DNA of 64,000 nucleotides from Sphingomonas jinjuensis (GTDB lineage Bacteria; Pseudomonadota; Alphaproteobacteria; Sphingomonadales; Sphingomonadaceae), in the NCBI RefSeq assembly GCF_014197105.1, contig NZ_JACIEV010000001.1:558001-622000 (forward strand), in the 5' to 3' direction. The notes below the pieces were generated by a model. The model did no database searches. It saw nothing but the letters and a program-made list of their open reading frames with translations, and was not told where the DNA came from. Positions 10,535 to 17,433 of the stretch are shown here, piece after piece (position 1 is the stretch's first letter; each line of letters starts with the position of its first letter). Made by a program: the position numbers and the translations under genes.

Positions 10535-11884
10535 ATGAAGCAGGGACTGAAGACGGCCGCCGCGCTCGCCGCGCTGGGGGCATTGACGGTGGCGCTGCCC
10601 GCCTGGGCGCAGGACGCCGGGTTGCAGGCACCCGCCGCGGCAGCGACCGCGCCGACGGTTAACAAGGGCGACACGGCCTGGATGATGACCAGCACCGTGC
10701 TGGTGCTGATGATGATCCTGCCCGGCCTCGCGCTGTTCTACGGCGGTCTCACCCGTGCCAAGAACATGCTGTCGACGATGACCCAGATCGGTGCGGTCGC
10801 GTGCCTCGCGATGCTGATCTGGGTGATGTACGGCTACACGCTCGCCTTCGGTGACGGCGGCAATGACTATGTGTCGGGGCTGGGCAAGGCGTTCCTCGCC
10901 GGCGTCACCTCGGAATCGACCGCCGCGACCTTCAGCGCCGGCGTCGCCATTCCCGAATATGTCTTCATCTGCTTCCAGATGACCTTCGCCGCGATCACCA
11001 TCGCGCTGGTACTGGGCGCGGTGGTCGAGCGGCTGAAGTTCTCGGCCGCGATGGTCTTCGCCGCGGTGTGGCTGACGATCGTCTACCTGCCGATCGCGCA
11101 CATGGTGTGGGCGTCGGGCGGGCTGTTCTTCAAGATGGGCGCGCTCGATTTCGCCGGCGGCACCGTGGTCCACATCAACGCCGGCGTCTCGGCGCTGGTC
11201 GCGGCGCTGATCCTGGGCAAGCGGCTCGGCTATCCGACCGATTACATGCCGCCGCACTCGCTGACGCTGACCGGCGTCGGCACCGGCCTCCTCTGGGTGG
11301 GCTGGTTCGGGTTCAACGCCGGCTCGGCGCTCGAGGCGAACGGCTCGGCGGCGCTGGCGATGATCAACACCTTCGTCGCCACCGCCTCGGCCGCGCTGTT
11401 CTGGATGCTGGCGGAGCGGGTCAACGGCCACAAGGGCTCGGCGCTCGGCTTCTGCTCGGGCATCGTCGCCGGGCTGGTCGCGGTGACGCCGGCGGCGGGC
11501 AATTCGGGTCCGTTCGGCGCCATCGTGCTGGGCGCCATCGCCTCGGTCGCGTGCTTCTACATGGTCACCTACGTCAAGCCGAAGCTCGGCTACGACGACT
11601 CGCTCGACGCCTTCGGCATCCACGGCATCGGCGGCATGATCGGCGCGATCGGCACCGCGGTGGTCTATGCCCCGTCGCTCGGCGGCCCCGGCAAGCCCGA
11701 CTATGCGATGGGCGGCCAGCTGGTCACCCAGCTTCTCGCCACCGCGACGACGATCGTCTGGGCGGCGATCGGCACCGTGATCGCGATCTTCATCGCCAAG
11801 GCACTGACCGGGCTGCGCGTCAGCACCGAAGTCGAGCGCGAAGGCCTCGACGTCGGCGAGCACGGCGAGCGCGCCTACAACTGA
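10535..11884 (+). CDS. amtB: Ammonium transporter AmtB
   Basis: This is a 449-residue inner-membrane ammonium channel. A cleavable signal peptide (about 1-26, ending AWAQ) precedes the Amt core, which starts around KGDTAWMMTSTVLVLMM. Amt signatures such as ALFYGGLTRAKN, GGTVVHINAG and DAFGIHGIGG, including the paired pore histidines, are present. The start was placed at the ATG after AAGGGGGT rather than earlier in the open frame, because the upstream part overlaps glnK and has no family similarity. It is cotranscribed with glnK. Confidence 0.96.
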   Translation: MKQGLKTAAALAALGALTVALPAWAQDAGLQAPAAAATAPTVNKGDTAWMMTSTVLVLMMILPGLALFYGGLTRAKNMLSTMTQIGAVACLAMLIWVMYGYTLAFGDGGNDYVSGLGKAFLAGVTSESTAATFSAGVAIPEYVFICFQMTFAAITIALVLGAVVERLKFSAAMVFAAVWLTIVYLPIAHMVWASGGLFFKMGALDFAGGTVVHINAGVSALVAALILGKRLGYPTDYMPPHSLTLTGVGTGLLWVGWFGFNAGSALEANGSAALAMINTFVATASAALFWMLAERVNGHKGSALGFCSGIVAGLVAVTPAAGNSGPFGAIVLGAIASVACFYMVTYVKPKLGYDDSLDAFGIHGIGGMIGAIGTAVVYAPSLGGPGKPDYAMGGQLVTQLLATATTIVWAAIGTVIAIFIAKALTGLRVSTEVEREGLDVGEHGERAYN

Positions 11885-11942
11885 TCGGGCGCGGGGCGAC
11901 AGGCCCCGCACCCCACCGACGTTCCTCCTGCGGACGATCCTT

Positions 11943-11973
11943 CCCCGGCACGGCAACGTGTCGGGGATTTTTT
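11943..11973 (+). terminator. Rho-independent terminator of glnK-amtB
   Basis: CCCCGGCACG pairs with CGTGTCGGGG across GCAA, followed by ATTTTTT. It lies about 60 bases after the amtB stop and ends the glnK-amtB transcript. The rest of the gap to 12225 holds two palindromic repeats. Confidence 0.88.
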
Positions 11974-12018
11974 ATGTGCGGAGGGGGGGGCGGTCGCCAA
12001 TTCTTTACCGTTCGTGGC

Positions 12019-12078
12019 ATGTCCCCTTCGGTAACGCTCAGGGCAGGCTTAGACGTCGCTCAGGACGAACGGGCATGG
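12019..12078. repeat. Family D palindromic repeat, partial
   Basis: The half-element ending CTCAGGACGAACGG matches one end of the family D repeats seen complete near 21.8, 32.3 and 55.3 kb. The opposite half is degenerate here. Confidence 0.5.
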
Positions 12079-12120
12079 GGCAGGCGGGGGGCATTTGCGG
12101 CAGCTCGTCGCCCCAATCTC

Positions 12121-12209
12121 CGTCATGCCGAACTCGTTTTGGCATCTCGTCGTTGGCTGGCCGTACGGCGCCCTAGCGGGAGATCCTGAAACGAGTTCAG
12201 GATGACGGC
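12121..12209. repeat. Family A palindromic repeat, copy 1
   Basis: GTCATGCCGAACTCGTTT at one end pairs with AAACGAGTTCAGGATGAC at the other, with about 45 variable bases between. Six such elements occur in this window, always between genes. Confidence 0.85.
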
Positions 12210-12225
12210 GGGGAGTTGGTCTGGC

Positions 12226-12633
12226 CTAGTCCCGCAGCGGCACCCGCACCGAGGCGCCGGCTACGCGCCGGATATCGAGCGCATTGACGCCGACGATCGC
12301 GATCGCGCGATCGCGCAGCTCGACGACCACGCCACCGGGCGCCGATCGCAGCATCGACCAGGCCACCTCGGCGACGGCGATGCGCTTGCCGCGGCGGGTC
12401 ATCACCGCGACACGGCCGTCGTTCGCGACCGCCAATGCGCCGGCGCCATCGGCGCCGACCACCGCGCCCGTCACTGCGAAGCCGTGCAGCGCAGCCTCGG
12501 CGGCGTCGGCGGCTTCCTCGGCGGTCTCGATCCGGCCCTGGCGTCCGCGACGCCACCACCAGACGGCGCCGCCGACGGGCAGCAGCGTCGCCGCTCCCGC
12601 CAGCAGCGACAGGCCGATCACCGTCTCGTTCAT
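12226..12633 (-). CDS. Small membrane-anchored hypothetical protein
   Basis: This 135-residue protein has one N-terminal membrane segment (about 5-27, LLAGAATLLPVGGAVWWW) followed by a basic stretch (RRGRQGR) and a cytoplasmic beta-rich domain with regularly spaced valines. I recognise no family. The start overlaps the stop of the DUF442 gene by ATGA, so the two are cotranslated and may act together. The tail region (RIAVAEVAWSMLRSAPGG) gives no catalytic motif. Confidence 0.6.
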   Translation of the reverse strand: MNETVIGLSLLAGAATLLPVGGAVWWWRRGRQGRIETAEEAADAAEAALHGFAVTGAVVGADGAGALAVANDGRVAVMTRRGKRIAVAEVAWSMLRSAPGGVVVELRDRAIAIVGVNALDIRRVAGASVRVPLRD

Positions 12634-13061
12634 CGCGCCGCCAGCGCCTCCAGCGTCGGACGAATGCCGCCGAGGTCGTAGCCGGCGGCGGCACCCTGGC
12701 GGACGATCAGTTCGGGATTGCGTCCCGCCTTGGCCGCGGCGAGCGCCCACAAGTTGCACGACCGCGTGCCCGAGCGGCAATAGGCCAGCACCGGGCCGTC
12801 GGCCTCGACCAGCGCCGTCGCCATCGCGTCGATCTGGGCATGGCCCAGCCCGGCATGACCGACCGGAATCGCGGTATAGGTCAGGCCAAGCGCCTCGGCG
12901 GCGGCGCGGATCGCGTCGCCTTCGGGCTGGCCGAGCTCTTCGTCGTCGGGGCGGTTGTTGACGATCGCGACATAGCCCGCGGCCTTGATCGCGGCGACAT
13001 CGTCGACGGTGATTTGCGGCGCGACCGCGACGCTCTCGTTCAGGGGGCGGATATCGACCAT
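12630..13061 (-). CDS. TIGR01244 / DUF442 family sulfur transferase or phosphatase-like protein
   Basis: This 143-residue protein resembles the DUF442 (Blh-type) family, a compact dual-specificity-phosphatase fold. The active-site loop is CRSGTRS (Cys95, Arg100), with four residues between Cys and Arg as usual for this family instead of the five of classical phosphatases. The N-terminal VNNRPDDEE motif is also characteristic. In some relatives this domain is fused to a persulfide dioxygenase, which suggests a role in sulfide or persulfide handling; here it stands alone. It overlaps the downstream small membrane protein gene by four bases. A perfect 12-base palindrome lies about 40 bases upstream. 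Confidence 0.82.
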   Translation of the reverse strand: MVDIRPLNESVAVAPQITVDDVAAIKAAGYVAIVNNRPDDEELGQPEGDAIRAAAEALGLTYTAIPVGHAGLGHAQIDAMATALVEADGPVLAYCRSGTRSCNLWALAAAKAGRNPELIVRQGAAAGYDLGGIRPTLEALAAR

Positions 13062-13099
13062 CGGAGCGCTGTAGGCGATGAGCGGTGGCGCGTCAGCCC

Positions 13100-13111
13100 C
13101 GTTACGTAACG
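13100..13111. promoter_or_regulatory. 12-base palindrome upstream of the DUF442 gene
   Basis: CGTTACGTAACG is a perfect palindrome 39-50 bases before the DUF442 start, in the position of an operator. No regulator gene is adjacent, so the binding protein is unknown. Confidence 0.4.
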
Positions 13112-13131
13112 TAGGTGGGGATAAGCGAACT

Positions 13132-13160
13132 CATAAACCTCCCCGGGACGGGGAGGTTCT
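13132..13160 (-). terminator. Hairpin directly after recQ (family C short form)
   Basis: AACCTCCCCG pairs perfectly with CGGGGAGGTT across GGA, touching the recQ stop codon. There is no clear T-run (TTTATG on the minus strand), so it is a likely transcript-end hairpin but not a textbook terminator. It is also the simplest form of the family C repeat. Confidence 0.5.
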
Positions 13161-14929
13161 TAGCCCTCGAAACCCCGGATCACGTCGAGGAACGCGTCGC
13201 CATAGGCGTCGAGCTTGCGCGCGCCGATGCCCGACAACATCGCGAGCGCCGCGCGCGTCGTCGGGCGCTGCGCCGCCATGTCGCGCAGAGTCGAATCGTG
13301 AAAGATGACGTAGGGCGGCACGCCCGCGGCCTGCGCCAGCTCGCGGCGCTTGGCGCGCAACGCCTCGAACAGCGGATTGTCGGCGGGATCGCTCGCAACC
13401 GCCGGCTGGCGGCGCGCGCGGCGCTCGCGCGGCGGTGGCACGACCAGCGACACGCGGTCGCCCGCCTTCAGGATGCCGCGCGCGCCGGGGCCGAACTCCA
13501 GGCCGCCATGGTGGTTGGTGCGCAGCGCGTCGCGCAGCAGCAGCGCGCGGCCGACCGGCTTCACCAGCCGGACCTCGTCGCCCTCGACGATGCCCCACAC
13601 CGACAGCCCCTCGTGCCCGTTCGTCAGGCTGCGCTCGCTCGACTGGCCCAGCAGCACCTGCTCGATATAGCCGGCGCCGAACATCTGGCCGGTGCGGAAC
13701 ACCGCGGAGAGATATTTCTGCGCCGTCTCGGTCGCGTCGATCGCATCGGGCGAGCCGAGGCAATTGTCGCAATTGCCGCAATCCTCGGCCAGATCCTCGC
13801 CGAAATGCTTCAGCAGGATGCGGCGGCGGCAGCCCGCGGTCTCGACCAGTGCGCCCAGCGCCTGCAGCCGGGTGCGCTCGCCGGCCTGACGCTCCGGCTC
13901 GACCTCGCCGATCCGCTGGCGCGCGCGGGCGAAGTCGTCGGCACCCCAGAACAGATGCGCGACCGCGGGGTCGCCGTCGCGGCCGGCGCGGCCGGTTTCC
14001 TGGTAATAGGCCTCGATCGACTTGGGCAGCCCGGCATGAGCCACGAAGCGGACGTCGGGCTTGTCGATACCCATGCCGAACGCCACCGTGGCGCAGATCA
14101 CCATGTCCTCCGACGCGACGAAATCGGCCTGGTTCTTCGCCCGCACCGCGGCGTCGAGCCCGGCGTGATAGGCGCGGGTCGGCCGCCCCGACCGGCCCAG
14201 CGCCTCGGCCAGCTTCTCGGTCGCGGCGCGGGTCTGGGCATAGACGATGCCGGGGCCGGGGTTGCGCGCGATGACGTCGGCGATCTGGCGGTTGACGTTG
14301 TCCTTGGCGCCGATCGAATAGCGGATGTTGGGCCGGTCGAAGCCCGACACGATCAGCCCGTCGTTCGGAATGCCCAGCTGTTTCAAGATGTCGGCGCGGG
14401 TATGCGCGTCCGCGGTCGCGGTCAGCGCCAGCCGGCCGACCTCGGGGAACGCATCCATCAACGGCTCGAGCAGGCGATAGTCGGGGCGGAAGTCGTGCCC
14501 CCATTCGCTGACGCAATGCGCCTCGTCGATCGCGAACAGGCTGAGCTTCGCCTGCCCCAGCAACTCGCGGAAATGCCCCGACGAGGCGCGTTCTGGCGCA
14601 ACGTAGAGCAGATCGAGCGCGCCCGCCTTGAACCGCTGGATCGTCTCGGCGCGGTTCTCGTCGACGCTGGTCAGCGTCGCGGCGCGGATGCCGACCGCCT
14701 CGGCGCTGCGCAGCTGGTCGTGCATCAACGCGATCAGCGGGCTGACGACGACGCACGTTCCCTCCAGCATCACCGACGGCAGCTGATAGCACAGCGACTT
14801 GCCCGCACCGGTCGGCATCACCGCCAGCGTCCGCTCGCCGGCGAGCACGCGCGCGACGACATCGGCCTGGACGCCGCGAAAGCCGGGAAAGCCGAAGACG
14901 CGCTGAAGGGTGGGAAGGGGATCGAGCAT
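13160..14929 (-). CDS. recQ: ATP-dependent DNA helicase RecQ
   Basis: This 589-residue protein is a 3'-5' DNA helicase of recombination and fork repair. Walker A is PTGAGKS (39-45) and the DEAH box is at 135-138. Motif VI is QETGRAGRDG (310-319). The zinc-binding RecQ-C-terminal domain has Cys367, 384, 387 and 390, followed by a winged helix and a C-terminal HRDC domain (about 515-585). All hallmarks and the normal length are present, so it should be active. It lies divergent from the SdpR-like gene, with 86 bases between them. Confidence 0.97.
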   Translation of the reverse strand: MLDPLPTLQRVFGFPGFRGVQADVVARVLAGERTLAVMPTGAGKSLCYQLPSVMLEGTCVVVSPLIALMHDQLRSAEAVGIRAATLTSVDENRAETIQRFKAGALDLLYVAPERASSGHFRELLGQAKLSLFAIDEAHCVSEWGHDFRPDYRLLEPLMDAFPEVGRLALTATADAHTRADILKQLGIPNDGLIVSGFDRPNIRYSIGAKDNVNRQIADVIARNPGPGIVYAQTRAATEKLAEALGRSGRPTRAYHAGLDAAVRAKNQADFVASEDMVICATVAFGMGIDKPDVRFVAHAGLPKSIEAYYQETGRAGRDGDPAVAHLFWGADDFARARQRIGEVEPERQAGERTRLQALGALVETAGCRRRILLKHFGEDLAEDCGNCDNCLGSPDAIDATETAQKYLSAVFRTGQMFGAGYIEQVLLGQSSERSLTNGHEGLSVWGIVEGDEVRLVKPVGRALLLRDALRTNHHGGLEFGPGARGILKAGDRVSLVVPPPRERRARRQPAVASDPADNPLFEALRAKRRELAQAAGVPPYVIFHDSTLRDMAAQRPTTRAALAMLSGIGARKLDAYGDAFLDVIRGFEG

Positions 14930-14983
14930 TGCGGGAGCGTGCCCGTCCTTACTCGCTTGGAAGGGCAGCGCAACTCGCGAGCG

Positions 14984-15001
14984 ATTAGCGTTGACGCTAA
15001 T
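14984..15001. promoter_or_regulatory. Palindromic operator of the SdpR/SdpI-like pair
   Basis: ATTAGCG and CGCTAAT are separated by TTGA, a perfect 18-base palindrome 14 bases before the ArsR-family start. A third half-site (GCTAAT, 15012-15017) overlaps the start codon. The position suits autorepression. Confidence 0.7.
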
Positions 15002-15015
15002 TAGGAAAAAGGCTA

Positions 15016-15303
15016 ATGAAAGCCATGGACTCGGTCTTCGACGCTCTCGCGCATCCGACCCGGCGCCGCATCCTCGAGCTGTTGAAACGCGGCAGCATGA
15101 GCGCAGGCGAACTGGCGGAGCGGTTCGACGTGTCGAAGCCGACGATGTCGGGCCATTTCGCCAAGCTGAAGGCGGCGGGACTGGTGCAGGCGGAGAGCAA
15201 GGGCACGACGGTGGTCTATTCGCTGAACCTGTCGGCGCTCGAGGAAGTGGTGATGGGGTTCATGGGGCGGCTGGGCGTCGGCGCGGGCGAGGAGGAGCAG
15301 TGA
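15016..15303 (+). CDS. ArsR-family winged-helix repressor, SdpR-like
   Basis: This 95-residue DNA-binding protein has an ArsR fold with the conserved FDALAHPTRRRILELL helix and the recognition helix VSKPTMSGHFAKLKAAGL. It lacks the cysteine pairs of metal-sensing ArsR proteins. Directly downstream and overlapping by three bases (TGATG) is an SdpI-like membrane protein. In Bacillus the SdpR/SdpI pair forms an autoregulated circuit in which SdpI sequesters the repressor at the membrane. A palindromic operator lies just upstream. The start could also be the ATG at 15025. Confidence 0.85.
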   Translation: MKAMDSVFDALAHPTRRRILELLKRGSMSAGELAERFDVSKPTMSGHFAKLKAAGLVQAESKGTTVVYSLNLSALEEVVMGFMGRLGVGAGEEEQ

Positions 15304-15959
15304 TGCGATATCGGGGCATGGTGGCGGCATCGGCGGCGGTGGCCGCCGCGATGGCGGGAATCGCGGTCGTCGCGGCGCAACGGCTGCCCGCGGGAACGCA
15401 GCTGGCGACGCATTGGGGGCCCGACGGCGCCGCGGACCGCTTCGCCGATGCGGGGACGGCACTGGCGATGCCAGTCGCGGTGACGATCGGCCTGTCGCTG
15501 CTGATGGCGGCGTTGCCCGCGATCGAGCCGCTGCAGGATCGCTTGAGCCAGAGCGCACCGCTCTATCGCACCGCCTGGGGCGGGCTATTGGCGCTGATGG
15601 TCTTCGTCGAGCTGGTCATCGCTGCGCCCGCCTTCGGGATAACGCCGCCGCCGGCGACGATGCTGGTCGCGGTCGGGCTGTTGCTGGTGGTGATCGGCAA
15701 CGCATTGCCCAAGTCGCGGCCCGGGTTCTTCGTCGGCATCCGCACGCCCTGGACGCTGACCGACCCCGAAAACTGGATCGCGACGCATCGGCTGGGCAGC
15801 CGGACGATGATCGGCGGAGGCGTCATCGTCATGGCACTGGCGCTGGCCCCGATCGCCGGCGACATCCGCGCGCCGCTGGTCATGGCGGCGGTGCTGGTCG
15901 CAGCGCTGGTGCCGGTGGCCTATTCCTTCCTCTACTGGCGACGCCATCGGACGGGCTAA
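15303..15959 (+). CDS. SdpI-like membrane protein (DUF1648/SdpI)
   Basis: This 218-residue protein has six or so membrane segments. The N-terminal part matches DUF1648, with the phrase PAGTQLATHWGPDGAADRF typical of the family, and the C-terminal part matches SdpI, with GIRTPWTLTDPENW and HRLGSR. In Bacillus subtilis SdpI gives immunity to the SdpC peptide toxin and senses it. No SdpC-like toxin is visible here, so this is probably an immunity-like or sensor protein. Its start overlaps the upstream repressor stop, so the two are a coupled operon. Confidence 0.85.
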   Translation: MRYRGMVAASAAVAAAMAGIAVVAAQRLPAGTQLATHWGPDGAADRFADAGTALAMPVAVTIGLSLLMAALPAIEPLQDRLSQSAPLYRTAWGGLLALMVFVELVIAAPAFGITPPPATMLVAVGLLLVVIGNALPKSRPGFFVGIRTPWTLTDPENWIATHRLGSRTMIGGGVIVMALALAPIAGDIRAPLVMAAVLVAALVPVAYSFLYWRRHRTG

Positions 15960-16026
15960 GACATCGTTGCGCCACCGTTCCGACACGATCGCCGCCTAGC
16001 GCCGCCGTGAATTGCAGGAGCTGGGC

Positions 16027-16947
16027 ATGCGACGGACGATGGCGATAGTGGCACTGGGGATGATCGGCGCAAAGGCACCACCCGCCGAACGCGTCGTCAG
16101 CGGCGACGCGCTCCTGCGCAGCCGGGTCGGCGACGTGCCCGCGACGTTGCGGATCGATCCCGCTGCGCCGGCGATGCCGCTGTTCGACCAGGCCTTTGCC
16201 GAACGGGCGCGGCTGAAGCTGAAGGGCAAGTGGGGGATCAGCATCGGCTATGCGGTCGGCCCGGTATCGGTGATGACGCGGACGCAGGTGGTGCCGCTCG
16301 ACCTTGGCGCAGGGGCGGACAAGCGGCGGATCGGCTGGAGCAGCAGGCCTTTTTCGGCAGCGGCCGAGGGAAGCGTCGGGCCGGACGCACTGCCCGAGCC
16401 GGTTGTCCGCTTCCAGCTGCACAGCCCCCGCCCCGATGAACGGACGGTCGCGCTGCCCATGATCCGCAACACCGGCCCGTTCGGCCTGTTCGGCAATTTC
16501 AGCACCACCTTTGCGGCGATCGAGGTCGCCGGCGAGCCGATGCGGTTGCGTCTCGACCCCTTCCATCCGCGCACGCTCGCGACCGCCGGGGCGGCGGTAC
16601 GGCTGGCGCACGTGTTCGACGGCACTGTCTCTGGCGAGCCGCGCGCCACTGAGATCTTCTTCGGCGTCAAGCGACCGGTGCGCGACCTGACACTGCGCCG
16701 GCCGTTCGCGATCGGGCCGCTGGCGATCGTCGCGCTCGGGGTGCGCGTCGCCGATGCCGGCTCGGCGGCCTCGATCCGCGAGGCGGGCGCCGCGTCCTTC
16801 GATCCCGACGAGGTGGTGGTGACGGCGAAGGGCAAGAAACGCGACATTCGCCGCGACACGGTGTCGCTGGGGGCCGATTATCTGGCGCGCTGCTCGTCGA
16901 TCGTGTTCGACAAGCCGGCCGGGCTGATCCGCCTCAGCTGCAATTGA
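16027..16947 (+). CDS. Secreted protein resembling a retropepsin-like aspartyl protease with both catalytic motifs lost
   Basis: No family match is certain. The 306-residue protein has a short N-terminal hydrophobic stretch (about 5-16) consistent with export. Two lobes each contain a pattern like that of retropepsin-type proteases. The first is VPATLRIDPAAP, with D44-P-A where the catalytic D-T/S-G should be. The second is EPMRLRLDPFHPRTL, with D177-P-F. The C-terminus (LGADYLARCSSIVFD, then GLIRL) resembles the closing strand of such proteases. The catalytic glycines are absent, so proteolysis is unlikely. The start has AGGAG six bases upstream. It is preceded by the SdpI gene and followed by a GNAT, all in the same direction. 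Confidence 0.55.
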   Translation: MRRTMAIVALGMIGAKAPPAERVVSGDALLRSRVGDVPATLRIDPAAPAMPLFDQAFAERARLKLKGKWGISIGYAVGPVSVMTRTQVVPLDLGAGADKRRIGWSSRPFSAAAEGSVGPDALPEPVVRFQLHSPRPDERTVALPMIRNTGPFGLFGNFSTTFAAIEVAGEPMRLRLDPFHPRTLATAGAAVRLAHVFDGTVSGEPRATEIFFGVKRPVRDLTLRRPFAIGPLAIVALGVRVADAGSAASIREAGAASFDPDEVVVTAKGKKRDIRRDTVSLGADYLARCSSIVFDKPAGLIRLSCN

Positions 16948-16982
16948 CGGCACCGATCGCGCGCGCCAGCGTTCCCGCGACC

Positions 16983-17255
16983 ATGAGCCACGTCATCGAC
17001 AATCGTGCCGAGCAGGAATTCACGCTCGACATCGATGGCCACCGCGCCGTCGCCGCCTATCAGCTGGAGGGGCGGACGATCGTCTTCACCCATACCGTGG
17101 TGCCGCCCGCGATCGAGGGGCGGGGGGTCGGCAGCAAGCTGATCCGCGCTGCGCTCGACAGCGCGCGCGACCAGGGGCTGAACGTGGTTCCGCAGTGCCC
17201 GTTCATCGCGGCCTATATCGAGCGGCATCCGGAGTATCGGGACTTGGTCAGATAA
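16983..17255 (+). CDS. Small GNAT-family N-acetyltransferase (Acetyltransf_CG type)
   Basis: This 90-residue protein matches the short YjdJ-like acetyltransferase family (Acetyltransf_CG). It has the acetyl-CoA-binding EGRGVGSKLI loop and the characteristic NVVPQCPFIAAYIERHPEY near the end. The substrate is unknown. The chosen ATG begins the conserved domain; an upstream TTG in the same frame would add 13 residues and overlap the previous gene by four bases. No clear Shine-Dalgarno sequence precedes either start. Confidence 0.85.
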   Translation: MSHVIDNRAEQEFTLDIDGHRAVAAYQLEGRTIVFTHTVVPPAIEGRGVGSKLIRAALDSARDQGLNVVPQCPFIAAYIERHPEYRDLVR

Positions 17256-17262
17256 GGCGTCT

Positions 17263-17425
17263 CAAGCCCCTCCCCTTCAGGGGAGGGGTTGTGGTGGGGG
17301 AGGCAGCCGCTGGTCTCGGTGAGACACGCCCCACCCCCAACCCAGTTCCGGGTGAAGCTGCCCCCGGCAGCTCCAGGTCGAAGCGGGGCGTCGACCGACC
17401 CAGAACTCCTGAAGGGGAGGGGCTT
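17263..17425. repeat. Family C palindromic repeat, long copy
   Basis: CCCCTCCCCTTCAGGGGAGGGG forms a hairpin at the left end, and CTCCTGAAGGGGAGGGGC closes the element on the right, giving a nested inverted repeat that fills the gap between the convergent GNAT and ABC exporter genes. Confidence 0.75.
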
Positions 17426-17433
17426 TGTGTGCC

